In this document: positions 48,237-59,269 of the stretch, piece by piece
Layout: every line of letters starts with the position of its first letter
Numbering within the stretch: position 1 is the stretch's first letter
Assembly: GCA_038380435.1 (NCBI GenBank)
Contig: JAWZYU010000122.1
Location: forward strand, 62,001-126,000
From: Ryuthela nishihirai
Lineage: Eukaryota > Arthropoda > Arachnida > Araneae > Heptathelidae
DNA: 64,000 nucleotides
Direction of reading: 5' to 3'
Translations under genes and position numbers: made by a program
The notes under the pieces: generated by a model
Databases searched by the model: none
What the model was told of the DNA's origin: nothing
The model's input: the letters and a program-made list of their open reading frames with translations, nothing else

Positions 48237-51200
48237 TCACTGTGAAATATTCGTTTTTTCTGTTATGTTATTTTTTTTCATTGTTTTGTAGTGACTGTAC
48301 GAAAGGGAGTCATAACCATTTTCTAAAACATATCTTTTATCGTCAAATGGCGACAGACCAAGTTTTACACCTTTCACTGTATGAAGATGATGGTTGCTAC
48401 TTTGAATTCTTGTCAAATCTACTCGACAAGGTGATTTGTTTATTAGGCAGTCTCTGTAATCCTTGTGAGGAAGGGTTCTTTTTACGATGTATTTGGGGAC
48501 TCCTTTCCCCATCTTCTTCTCCCCATGTAAACTCTGAAGGGAATGTATTTTAGAACGAAGGCCTGCAAATTGTTTGATAGGTACTACTGAAAGTTCATCT
48601 TTCATTTTATCTAGCATCTTTTTATTATGTGTACTACGCAAAACATGGTTAATGTGATAGTCGAACGTGTCAAAATGGTCCATACCGACTTTCATATCAG
48701 CATACACGTCCTTGGTTTGAAGCTCGTAGCACAGTGAATCTGTATCAGTGAACAATAATTTAGCTTTTTCTCCATATTTCGGACAAATATAGTCATAATG
48801 GAAGCTATACATCAATAGTTTACTAATATCTAGAATACTGAAACCAGCATAAATAGGCCTGTTGAGTTTCAATTTAGTTAGATTTGATTGCACACATGCG
48901 AGGTCGTTGTCAAAAACACGAAAAGCGTGAAAAGCAGGTGATGCTACGAGTTTACATACTCTCTTCGGGCTCTGAGTCAATTCAATTCTCACTCGATTTC
49001 TCAAATTTTCCATGGTTTTTCCAAACACAGCATTATTCATCAGTTTGAAGAAGTCCTTCTCGAAGTCGTTTCTAGCTTTCTTCCGCTGATCTGTATTAAA
49101 TTCTATATATGGTTTTAGCCAGCAAGACTGATTAAATTCTAAAACGCGATGTATTTTCTTCAGCTGCATACCGAAGGCTAAATATTGTTTGAGATTTCGA
49201 TAATGAAGGACATATTTTTCCTTAGAATATAGATTTGGGACTAATTTTACGACTGATTGGCTTCTATTTATTCCAAGGCTTTGGGCAACCTCTTGACAAT
49301 ATGTGGATAGCATGCTGCTGGTAATCTGAAGTTTCTCAGGGGCTAGTGGATAATCATTATGCTTGTCGTGTGTAGAGAAACTGGATAATCTAAATCAAAT
49401 TCCAATATGTGTCCTTTATTCGCATCATCAGCAATTGTCGTAATATTTAGATCTGCTATTTCTTCTTTATTAAAAATCGCTTTGAGTGGGACATTGCGAC
49501 ATTGCCCATCCATAAAGATTGTTGGCATCATAGTACATAATGTATTTAGAGGGTAACTGAGGATCATAGGTGTCCAAATACTTGTTGTTTGCTGTACTAA
49601 GACGATTGCATATCAGAGAAATTCCCCCTCGTATGCCTTTTTCCAGGAAAAGGTACATTGTAGGGTCAGTTATCAACTCAAGATTTACATTTGCCATTTT
49701 TAAGCATGTTTGCTAGGCTAATCCAGGAGCTATGTAAACATGGCAGGGATCGATTTCATAGTATCTGATGCATAGTTTTCTGAAACTTTCGAAAACATCA
49801 GCTAAGAGGAGCACATTTGTCTTCAGGTACAAGTCATGATACTGGCCTAGATTTTTTATGTTGAATGTATTCCATACTCTTATTGCATGGGTGTAGTCTT
49901 CTTCCCCTAGTGCTTCTTCTGTGAGTTGGTTGTAAAATGCTTCACTTGGTGGTAATACTATTTCTTCAAACTTTTCACTGTTGTCAATATAATCATATGG
50001 GTAAACTCCTTTTCTCAAAACCAGGTGTAACCGTTCAGTTTCAACATGTTCCTTTAAAATATGGAACTCATCTGGTGATAAATTATTTACTAGCTTCTCA
50101 AGGGATGTGCTTAAAATCTAATACGAGTCTATAAAATATAATGCCCCCAGGGAGAAGGCTATGTATGTTTCCATGTTATTGGGAATGCAATTAGACTTCT
50201 TATTTTTGATTCTGCCGATTCCCTGCATAATAAGGTGGCTGTCATATCCCTTTAGGTTGTGGAAGATAACTGGAATCCTATTGGTTAACTTAAAGTTCAG
50301 ATTACAGGAGTTATGGCGGTTCCTCGGAATTTACCTGTTACGTGTTCGTGATCTCTCACACGATCTGCTCCTAGGGAATGCTTACAAATATGACAGTCAG
50401 TAGCGTTGAGAAATGATTCCTCTTCATGATTCGAGAGTTGCATTGGCTTTATCATAGATAGTAAATTTTTGATGTTTTTTTCTTCTTTAAGCAGACGTTC
50501 TAAAAATTCTTCTACTGCATTAGGACCTCTATAAACTACTGGAGGTTTATAGCTGCAGCCATCAGGTCCAACAACAAGATATGCAAATCTACAGGGTTCA
50601 TGATTTGCTGTGATAGTGGTGTAAGATTTTTCAGGGTTAGGCTTACAAGTGTTCACTTTCACTAGGAATGATTCAAAGTCGGCATAAATCACGTATGGAA
50701 CGGGCTGCTGAAACTTAAAATTTGTGAATTTCAGCCATTTCTCTTCTTCAGTTGGAAATTCTACTCTCTGTGGTCCATGTTCTTGACAATAGGGGATATG
50801 ATCCTTCAAGAGTGATTCATTTTTGAAACGGTGAAGGCAGTAATCACAATAGGAAGTCTGACATTTATGTTTAATGAGAGGACTGAGAAGTCTACTCATA
50901 TTTTTAATGGCGCAGTAATGCTGCTTTTCATCATCCGATAACAGAAGGAGATTTGTATGCGCTTTAAATCTGAATGGTGTGATGAAGAGTGTGAACACCT
51001 CTTTCTCATATCCAAAAACATTGACAGAAATGTTGTTCATTTTTTCGAATTTAGATATTTGATTTATTGTAACAGGGAAAATTAAGCCAGATGTGTTTAA
51101 TTTTTCTTCTAAATGTATATAGTTGTTAAGGCAGATGATCTGTGGCATCAAGAGAGGGCAGATGATCTGGTCACAAAGAGGCTAAAACAGACCAAACAAA

Positions 51201-51974
51201 ACATTTTTGGTCAGAATTACATACGTTGGCAATAGCGTGTTTTAACAGTAATTCTATTGGAGTAGGGATATAACTAGATCCTGAAAGAGGGTTATATTTT
51301 CCAGTATCCATTGTCCATCCATTATGTGCTCTTTCAAATTCTTGAAATGAGGCATTAATCTTCTTATATGCTGAATCTAGTTCTCTGTTTAGGGATGATG
51401 TAGGAAGACTTGTGACACAGTTACTTCGGAAAAACGGGGTACATTGTTCGAAGGTAGAAGGGGTGACTTTTCGCCTGAAGCGCACTTGTACAGCAAGGTA
51501 CCATTTAATGCTACCTTTCGAGGTCAATTCTTCTTTCAGATGAGTTAGGAGTGACTCCCGCGAGGATTCGAGGAAAGAGGTGAGGTCAACAGATGTTTCA
51601 TCCATTGCCATCAGCTTATGTGTTGACAGGGTACTTTTCATTTCTTCTGTAAACTGACAGGGGTCTTCAGGGTCTGGTTTTTGTTTCTTTTGGGGGAATC
51701 CTTTCATCTTCAGACGTTTTCGTTTATTATTGTGTGACTTTCTTTGATGGCGCAAAAAACTGTTTTTTCTCCCAAACTCCATGGCACATTCTTCACGTTT
51801 GTAGGTTTTCCTGGAGGTGTGGGTTAACTCATGACGTCGGACGTCATCTCTCCTTGAGAATGTCGATTCGCATTGAGAGCACTTAAAGAGGTTGTTTCCA
51901 TCATGATTTCTCTTATGACGAATGAGATGGGTCTGATGAATGAAAACCTTCTCACATATATCGCATGGATACAT
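48237..51974 (-). pseudogene. Zinc-finger / protein-primed DNA polymerase B pseudogene, right copy
   Basis: Better preserved than the left copy. One frame of 267 codons (51974-51171) holds the zinc fingers and following region. A second of 284 codons (51151-50297) holds the fourth finger and the exonuclease motif YADFES. A third of 358 codons (49313-48237) holds polymerase motifs B (NNAVFGKTMEN) and C (FTDTDSLCYE). Motif A (YYDANNLYG) is in a separate short frame near 49520. The third zinc finger has lost its first cysteine (YKREEC, where the left copy has YKCEEC). A right-only insertion near 51150-51170, with a partial duplication of CAGATCATCTGCC, breaks the first junction. The breaks shared with the left copy show that the gene was already inactive before duplication. 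Confidence 0.88.
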
Positions 51975-52110
51975 TATGGAACAGTGAGTTGTAAAATAGC
52001 TGATACTACACGAGGGCGTGGAGAACTATCACTATTGCCGTTGAAAAAATCACGGAGAAGCAGCAGCAGAGAACTGTCACTGTCAACGTCTGACAACAGA
52101 ATGAGGATTC

Positions 52111-52134
52111 TGACTGGTGGATGTCGTATTTATA
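52111..52134 (-). promoter_or_regulatory. Candidate core promoter of the polymerase B pseudogene (right)
   Basis: Mirror of the left promoter. TATAAATA is on the - strand at 52127-52134, with an initiator-like TCAGAA about 20 bp downstream. Confidence 0.5.
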
Positions 52135-52136
52135 CT

Positions 52137-52790
52137 AGAAGGAGGACTATCCCTCAGAAACTAAAATAAAAGGCTGTCCCGCAGAAAATGTAAAGCAAAA
52201 AAAAAAATGCCATTGGGTAAAAATATTTTGAAAGGTAGAACTTCTAATAGGTGTCGTCAGGAACCAAGATGGTGGAGTCTGGACTTGGAAATTTCAGATG
52301 AGGGTAGAAACCAAGATGGTGGACGACCGGCAAAATCACGGGAGTTTGTGGTGACGTCCGGTTTCTAAATGGTGGACTCAAAAAAATTTCCGGGCTTTGT
52401 GGAAACCACGATGGGCGTTGGTGGAAATTACGAGTGGGTTGTTATTCAATACCATCTATTATATATTTAGATGAAGAATTGAATTGGAGATTAGAATTAT
52501 TATCTTCAATTTAACTGAATAATAATAATAACCTAAATTGAAGATTAGAATTATTATCTTCAATTTAACTGAATAATTTCAGATTATTACATTACTAGAG
52601 GGAGGTATTTTATTCACCATTGTTCGACTTTAGTCTTAAAAAATAACAGTGAGAATTCTGAGCGATGTGATTGATAATGAAACGCCGACAGCTTGAAACA
52701 CATGGCTGGCGGGTCCCAAAGGATTAACATTGACCCGCCACTGGCCCAGAACCCCCACTTTACCCCTACTAGCGCTTTCATTTGTACTTA
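52137..52790. other. Upstream region of the polymerase B pseudogene, right arm
   Basis: Mirror of 24221-24870, with the same AATTGAAGATAA tandem duplication. The GGCGGGTC inverted pair is partly decayed here (GGCGTTTC on one side). No gene is seen. Confidence 0.6.
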
Positions 52791-52794
52791 GCGG

Positions 52795-53010
52795 TCACCA
52801 CCAGGGCGGCGCAAAATTCCGAAGAGAAGCGATCCGATGTTTAAACTCTAAATAGCATTGTTCGTATAAATATTTTTAGCTGATTAAAGTCCTGCAGTGG
52901 AAGTGCGTTTCAGGATTCTTGTACTGCAGCAAAAGTGATTGTGTAACTCAGATTTTCAGTGCGTTACCAGGGGCCCTTCGATGCATTTTCTTGTTAGCAA
53001 CAAGAGGCAA
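52795..53010 (-). repeat. Shared ~230-bp repeat, right palindrome copy
   Basis: Mirror of 23985-24220, from CCAGGGCGGCGCAAAATTCC to GTTAGCAACAAGAGG. It shares sequence with both arms of the older inverted repeat at 14.1-15.5 kb. Confidence 0.85.
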
Positions 53011-53019
53011 ATTAGCAAC

Positions 53020-53218
53020 AAGACGCGACTCATGACCTGGGGGAGGTATTTTTTTGTGGTCTCGGGCACCTGTTAGGTGTTCCCACGTCATGACCTGGGG
53101 GAGGTTTTTTTTGTGCTCTCGGGCACCTGTCACGAGTTCCCGCCTCATGACCTGGGGGAGGTATTTTTTGAGCTCTCGGGCACCTGTTAGGTGTTCCCGC
53201 CTCATGACCTGGGGGAGG
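53020..53218 (-). repeat. Remnant of 57-bp satellite (about 3 units)
   Basis: Inverted units with the same order of variants as the left edge at 23800-23982: first a GTGGTCTCGG unit with CCCACGTCATG, then a unit with CACGAGTTCC. The array is cut off at 53218 by the start of the fold-back element. Confidence 0.9.
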
Positions 53219-53269
53219 TACAGTCCCTCAAAAAACTATCCGAACACTTGTGTGTCAGAGGAATTTTAT

Positions 53270-53455
53270 TACGCCCCCCAAGTTTTACGCCCCCCCCCAA
53301 ATTTTACTCCTCCCCCCAAGTTTTACGCCTCCCCCCAAGTTTTACGCCTCAATTTTTACACCTCAATTTTTACACCTCAATTTTTACGCCTCAATTTTTA
53401 CGCCTCAATTTTTACCCCTCAATTTTTACGCCCCCTCAATTTTTACGCCCCCCAT
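53270..53455 (+). repeat. Subterminal tandem repeats of the fold-back element (left)
   Basis: About four units of a C-run followed by AAGTTTTACGCCT (53270-53345), then about seven units of a 14-bp repeat, CCTCAATTTTTACG or a variant (53346-53455). The mirrored arrays at 62140-62310 differ in unit order and C-run length. Confidence 0.85.
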
Positions 53456-53470
53456 AATGTGGCCTCCATA

Positions 53471-55030
53471 ACTCGGCATGCAAACTAGGAGGGACTGTAT
53501 TAGGCATAGTAGCCTCGGAAGGTCCCGTCAAGGTCATCTGGCACAAGATGTCCTCCGACTAAATAATGGCCTCAAGCTTGACCAGTTTCACTCTGATCTC
53601 AAACACTTGCAGCACAAGTGCTCTCTCTCTCAGCTGAGACTTGCTTATACTAAGATTCCACGGCACTAGTTCCTGAGGTTAACGAGTCCAGCCATTGCAA
53701 AGCGGTCATCCCCGCACTGCGGGGGGGGGCTCCCAACACTGTCGGTAGCGCACCAGGCGGAATACCGCTTGGCCCCGTGTGCAGTTTCCCGTGCAGAGGT
53801 AAACCTCTGTGAGCCCATTATGAGTCTGGCGATCCGCACAGCAAGAGACAATTGGCAGAGGTGAGTGGTTGGTAGCACATCAGAGGTTTGCGTACCCCCC
53901 CCCCCCAAAGGAAGAAATGGGCATCCATCCAATGATTCTTTATGTCCTTGATGGGAGACTGCTATCTTCACTGGAAAACCAATCTTGACAAAAAAAATAG
54001 CATCCCATTTAAAAATTCTCAGACTTTGTTATGTTGGGCATTAGGTGGTGTAATAATGAATAACCTACTTTGAGCAGCATATTGTGCAGAGAGATTGGCC
54101 ACCCATTTGGATAATTATCGAATATGTCATTGTAACACTGCTTTCCGAACTGCAAGAAGTTCTTACGTCTGCCAGCAGATCATCCGGAACCATAATTATT
54201 GCTACAGGAAAAACCCTTCATGGAACTCAATTAGTTTTTTATCTTTCCCATAGCCTAAAGAGGAATTCTAGCAAATTGTTCTACACGATTATTATGTCGT
54301 AACTCATGTTCTTTCTATAGGAGCAGTTTTAGCAAGGACACTGATTCTTCAACACCCCCAATTCTACATTCTTGGGAGTAAACTTCCCCCCAACACTTTC
54401 CGTCGAATGAACAAAAAGAAAAGATGTGTTTGGAAACGGTCTGATTGGATCTCCGTAGCCCATGGCCGCTTGCTCAAGCGGACGCGTCGAACTTGACCAG
54501 CACATGGTCTTGCGGCACGTTTGCACACGGCACTAGTGGAAGCATCCTGCGGTTCTCGCACCAGCTTCCCGTCAAGGTCATCCGTGCAGGGGACGTGCCA
54601 GGCTTGGCCCGTGTGCAGTTTCCCCGTGCAGAAGTAAATAAACACAGGCAGAGTGGTCATCAAAGGTTTTGCGTGGTGCTGGATGGCCTTGACGGGAGCT
54701 ACCTGGGCCCATGTAACCTAGCAAAAAACTCTCAGTTATGCAGTCAGTGGGCATTAGGTGGTAAATGATGAGGAGTTAACCTACTTTGAACATTGGCCAC
54801 CCATTTGGATAATTATCTGCCATCGTAACACTTTCGAAAGCTTCGTCTGCCATCGAACCATTAAGCTACAATTGCCTACAGGAACCCTTCATTGGGACTA
54901 TACGTGTTTACCATTGGTAACAATGCCTAACTGCTTTCTATAGTTTTTGCTGATTCCCACTTCATAAGACAGAAGTTTCCCCCCCCCCAACACTTCCTAG
55001 GGTACAGTTCCCCCCAAGTTTTTTACCCCC
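53471..55030 (+). repeat. Higher-order unit 1 of the left arm (~1.56 kb)
   Basis: It starts at GCATGCAAACTAGGAGGG, continues CCTCGGAAGGTCCCGTCAAG, and ends with a C run and CAACACTTCCTAGGG. It has two halves built on a related theme. Each half contains CCGTGTGCAG plus AGGTAAA, a ...CATCA(A)AGGTTTGCG phrase, TACTTTGA and GGCATTAGGTGG. Parts resemble the tail of the tRNA-Thr SINE (GGATGGCCTTGACGGGAG near 54682). No coding sense. Confidence 0.75.
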
Positions 55031-55049
55031 CCCCCAAATGCCTCCATAA

Positions 55050-56305
55050 CAGCATGCAAATTAGGAGGGACTGTATTAGGCATGCAAACTAGGAGGGACT
55101 GTATTAGGCATAGTAGCCTCGGAAGGTCCCGTCAAGGTCATCTGGCACGGGGTATATAGACTGTCCTCCGACTATGGCCTCAATTGACCAATTAGACTCT
55201 GGTCACTTGCTTATAGATGGCACTAGCTCCTGCGATATCTCCCAACGCACCAGCCATTGCTTCCCGGTCATCCGTGAACTGGGGGGGGCTCCCAACACTG
55301 TCGGTAGCACGCCAGGCAGATCCGCGGGGGGAATACCGCTTGGCCCGTGTGCAGTTTCCCCGTGCAGAGGTAAATCTCTATGAACCGGAGAAACTTAGCC
55401 CAAGTGAGTCTCGCGCACGGGGGGTTACGGCAAAATTGGCTGAGTGGTCGGTAGCACATCAGAGGTTCGAATCCCAAAGGAGGATTCTTTGCATGGTCCT
55501 TGACAGGGGGAGACTAGCTACCTTCACTGTGAAACCAAGTCTTAAAATAATTCCCATAAACTCTCAAAGTTACTTCTGATTCTTATGCGTATCTTGGGCA
55601 TTAGGTGGTTCCTACTTTGAGCAGCAGTTTGGATAGTCATAGATTATCGACTGTTTTCACTTCAAGAAGTTCTTACGTCTGCTAGCAGATCATCCGGATA
55701 AGCCTGCTACAGGCAGATGAACCCTTCATGGGACTCATAGCTGATTTTTTTTTGACAGGAGTTCTAGACGATACTATGTTCTTTCTATAGGAGCAGTTGC
55801 TTCCCCAACTACATCACCCCAATTCTACATTCTTTCCCCCTTTCTAAATACCCCCGTCGAATACCTTTGTGAAACACGATTGGACCTCCCGTAGCCAAAT
55901 GGGGGCGCCCAACAGCACATGGTCTTGTGCGGCACGCACGCACTAGTGGGTTCTCGCACCAGCCCCATCAAGGTCATCCGTGCAGGGGACGCGCCCGTGT
56001 GCAGAGGTAAAAAACACAGGCAGAGTGGTCATCAAAGGTTTGCGTGGTGCTGGATGGGCTACCTGGACATTTTAGTCCCAAACTCTCAGGACCTTAGGTG
56101 GTTTTAGCAGTTAACCTACTTTGAACAGCATATTGTCCACCCATTAATTATATAAATTATCTGTCATTGTTCGTCTGCACCATTAATTATCGGAATTTTC
56201 AACCCTTCCAATTAGTTATAAGAGCATCTACCATTGGTGCCCAACTGCTTTCAAAGTTCCCATCAAACCGGACTACAGGAGTTTCCCCCCCCCCAACACT
56301 TCCTA
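55050..56305 (+). repeat. Higher-order unit 2 of the left arm (~1.25 kb)
   Basis: It repeats unit 1 about 1.6 kb later in the same order, but with dozens of short internal deletions and small insertions. Substitutions look comparatively few, which is unusual for simple decay. It also opens with a local duplication of the GGAGGGACTGTATTAGGCAT phrase. It is mirrored in the right arm. Confidence 0.75.
55437..55474 (+). repeat. tRNA-like A and B box remnant
   Basis: TGGCTGAGTGGT and GGTTCGAATCCC resemble RNA polymerase III A and B boxes but lie only about 15 bases apart. This is a shortened tRNA/SINE head, not a tRNA gene. The mirror is near 60105-60145. Confidence 0.5.
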
Positions 56306-56309
56306 AATA

Positions 56310-56600
56310 CCCAAACCCGTGTGCAGCAGTTGTGTTTTTGGGGGGGTCTGGTTGGCTTGACATACCTAAGCCGGTCAAAGTATGAAGACCTCATGACTGT
56401 CCCTCAAGTGTCTACGGGGCCGAGAGCTGTGACGGCAACCGTTCAGGCGAGCCTCAATACCACAGGATGGGCAATCCTTCCGTGTGCTCGAGCAGTAGCG
56501 GCCTCCCCCCCTGAGACTCGATGGCCTTACTCCCTCTCGGCAACTGGTGCCCACCAGGCCGTGACACACCCCGAACCTGGACAGCCAGTGAGGGCTATCC
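56310..56600 (+). repeat. GC-rich block of inner left arm
   Basis: About 290 bp, clearly more GC-rich than its surroundings, running into two tandem phrases (AATTGAAACTAGT and AATGATCTTCCACTG) up to 56690. Its mirror is 58975-59265. It is open in one frame for over 100 codons in both arms, but with no motif that I recognise. I do not call it a gene. Confidence 0.5.
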
Positions 56601-56847
56601 GTTGTGTGTCAGTAATTGAAACTAGTAATTGAAACTAGTAATGATCTTCCACTGAAATGATCTTCCACTGATTAACAGTGTCAAGAGGTCTCTTGTTTTA
56701 AAACGGGGTTTATCACTAATAACGTGTTTGATTCTTGGAGCTTTTTACTGCTATAACTTTGGGTAATAGGCTGAGTGTGACAGCTTTTAAAGAGTTTAAC
56801 CTTCAGGGAGTAGGCATAGTTGTGTATGGAGAAGCAGCAGGCTTAGT

Positions 56848-56853
56848 TTTATT
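56848..56853 (-). terminator. Polyadenylation signal for the leucine-rich-repeat pseudogene
   Basis: AATAAA on the - strand lies only 11 bp after the stop codon of the last frame (stop at 56864-56866). That is close, but fits the compact AT-rich gene. Confidence 0.55.
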
Positions 56854-56863
56854 CCTTGTTACA

Positions 56864-58213
56864 TTAAAGTATATTGATCCATTTCTCAATAATATTACGG
56901 CTGTGTAGAGGTAAAAATTGAAAATACGTCTCTTCTTGGTAATCGTAATATACGTGTTTAAAACATATATTTAAATTGCAATATTTAATATACTTTTTCG
57001 CGTGTTTTTTTAAAACACGCTTATTAAAACCAATAATTTGGAGATGTGTTAAATGCGGCAAGTTTAATATGTCCACTAGACATTTATTTTCAATATTACA
57101 TTGTAATGTTAAATTTTTTAATGTGGAAAATATTTCTGTTATTTGAGTAATTTCATAACCTACGTATTTTAGAGTATGAGTGTTTTTCGTTATACTCTGT
57201 AACTGATTTAAATGATACTCTGAATCTTTATTTAAATTATAGTACACTAAAAATTCTAAATTATATGATTTTTTAGCTTCACCATAAAATGCAATATTTT
57301 CAATGCATAATTTTTTTATTGCCGGACAACATTTTAATATGTCTAATAATGTAATTAGCGAAATATTAACGATATTGCTACAATCATTACAGAATTGTAA
57401 CACTTTAAGGTTATGCTTTTTTCGCGAATAAATATTGTAAATAAAAGTTTTTTAAATTATTATCGGTATAAATTAATAATTGTAATTCTTCAAGATTTTC
57501 TGGTAATAAATAGTAAACATCAATTTCTAAATTAAATTTCAATATTTTTAAATCTGGTAAGTAATTATTTATTTGAGAAAATATATGAATATCAAAAAAT
57601 GAAAGTTCTAAATTTTTCAAAGCTACACTTTGATTCAATAACTTGATAAAGTAATACATTCCATTATGTTTAATAAAGATAATTTGCTGTTTTTCAATAA
57701 AGAAAAAATTCCTTGACTAGATATTTTTGTATTATTCAGATCTATATACAACAAGTTTTTAGGTAGATATAAAATTACATCGTCATTGATGAACCAATTA
57801 TCAGAAAGAATTAAAACTTTTAAATTAGGACAATTAAAATGCGTTAAATCACTCACGTTCGTACGACTAAGATCTACAAAGATTAAATTATTGTGATTGA
57901 GTTCAATTTTACAGTAAGGAATATAACAATTAAATTGTAGACCTCGTAAATTCTGTAAAAAAGCAAAAAAATTATAAGGGAAAAAAATAAATTTAGAAAT
58001 TTTTTAAAAATTATAAAAATTAAGAACTTACTCGACACGTTTCCAAATTTTTGATATGTGTTTGGTAATTCTCTAAACATTTCAAACATTTATTAAAACA
58101 CCTGCAAGGTTTATCTTCGATTATGAAATGTGTTAAATAATTATTGAAAATTAAATCGGGAGCACAATCTCTTTGATCCAACAGTTGAAAATAAATTTCA
58201 TCGCTATATAATT
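56864..58213 (-). pseudogene. Leucine-rich-repeat (F-box-like) gene fragment, spliced, frameshifted
   Basis: Two exons are visible. The first (58213-58032) follows a T-rich TTTTTTTTACAG acceptor and is cysteine-rich (CRCFNKCLKC), ending at a GTAAGT donor. A 79-bp intron (58031-57953) ends in TTTTTTACAG. The second exon carries leucine-rich repeats: NLKVLILSDNW, NLLYIDLNNTKIS, LKNLELSFFDIH, LPDLKILKF, ENLEELQL, LKNLTLQCNIE and LPHLTHLQIIG. The frame shifts twice, near 57640-57660 and at a GCGAAAAAAGC run near 57415-57425, and stops at 56864. The repeat pattern resembles the C-terminal part of F-box/LRR proteins, but no F-box is seen. The 5' exons are missing upstream of 58213. The shift at the A run could be a sequencing error. 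The core is far more AT-rich than the flanking arms, so it was probably captured. Confidence 0.72.
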
Positions 58214-58229
58214 CTGTAAAAAAAATATA

Positions 58230-58841
58230 ACTGTTACAAAACGTACCTAAAAAAACTTTAAACCCATAACCTACTACCGGTCTCGCCTAAAAGAGAAATT
58301 TTCTCAATTAAGGACCCCTTTCGCAAGCTAAAAAGAAGAGATAAACTCTTGTCCAACACACCACACATAGTGTTAGATTACGAGGTGCGTATGACACAGA
58401 GTCGAAAGCCATCTGCGTAAGTGAAAAAATTCACATCACAATTAGGTATTGAAAAAGTTTCTTACGTAATATTGAATAATCAGTTGGGTTCTTTTTATAA
58501 TTTTCATTATGAAAATTTATATTTTGTATGATATTAACAAGACATGTATTTACTAATTTTAAAACGGGACTCATTTTTTATTTCTTTATTATACATTTCG
58601 TATTTATACGTATTTATACCAAACAACCATCGGGGACCATGTATAAAACAATTTGGCGAGCTCCTAGAGTTCTGTGTGGGTCAGTGCACAGGGCTGTGTG
58701 GCGTGCTGTATGGACGGGGGGGGCTCTTTTTTTAAAGGGTTGGTGAGCATTAAAAGTGGCGGGCTAATATACTGTGACTAAACACGGCTCGAGCAAATGC
58801 CACAGATCATTACTAGTTTCAGTGGAAGATCATTTCAGTGA
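58230..58841. other. Remainder of the single-copy core
   Basis: Sequence upstream of the leucine-rich-repeat fragment. I looked for further exons on the - strand and found no convincing one. A GTACGT donor-like site near 58250 would give an intron of only about 33 bp. A G run (GGGGGGGG) lies near 58717. Confidence 0.5.
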
Positions 58842-58974
58842 AAGAATCAAACACGTTATTAGTGATAAACCCCGTTTTAAAACAAGAGACCTCTTGACAC
58901 TGTTAATCAGTGGAAGATCATTTCAGTGGAAGATCATTACTAGTTTCAATTACTAGTTTCAATTACTGACACAC

Positions 58975-59265
58975 AACGGATAGCCCTCACTGGCTGTCCA
59001 GGTTCGGGGTGTGTCACGGCCTGGCGGGCACCAGTTGCCGAGAGGGAGTAAGGCCATCGAGTCTCAGGGGGAGAGGCCGCTGCTGCTCGAGCACACGGAA
59101 GGAGGGCCCGTCCTGCGGTATTGAGGCTCGCCTGAACGGTTGCCGTCACAGCTCTCGGCCCCGTAGACACTTGAGGGACAGTCATGAGGTCTTCATACTT
59201 TGACCGGCTTAGGTATGTCAAGCCAACCAGACCCCCCCAAAAACACAACTGCTGCACACGGGTTT
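58975..59265 (-). repeat. GC-rich block of inner right arm
   Basis: Mirror of 56310-56600, differing by a few substitutions and by the length of the G/C run next to it (about 59285-59298). Confidence 0.5.
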
Positions 59266-59269
59266 GGGT

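Larger units (their letters stand above)
40034..53218 (-). repeat. Right arm of giant palindrome (~13.2 kb)
   Basis: Reverse complement of the left arm with three major differences. A 3.36-kb deletion has its join at 46368-46374, a 543-bp RTE piece replaces 203 bp inside the hAT, and only ~190 bp of 57-bp satellite remains. By eye, the compared portions (for example the endonuclease frames) differ at about one or two positions per hundred. The arm ends abruptly at a TA where the next fold-back element begins. Confidence 0.95.

Noticed and set aside
23800..53218. Palindrome as a whole-genome-amplification or library chimera
   Set aside because: The two arms differ by independent deletions, an insertion, point changes and satellite length, which a copied-back read would not produce. 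Read-level confirmation is still worthwhile.
53250..53471. Proline/phenylalanine-rich frames near the element ends
   Set aside because: Translation of the 14-bp and C-run tandem repeats; all three frames are open, which is a repeat artefact.
56234..56632. 132-155 codon frames in the GC-rich inner arms
   Set aside because: Open mainly because of GC-rich composition and mirrored by symmetry. There are no domains, no plausible start context, and the frames run into simple repeats.
58214..58260. Additional 33-bp intron upstream of the LRR exon
   Set aside because: A GTACGT donor-like site exists, but the intron would be implausibly short and the upstream sequence has no coding sense in the matching frame.
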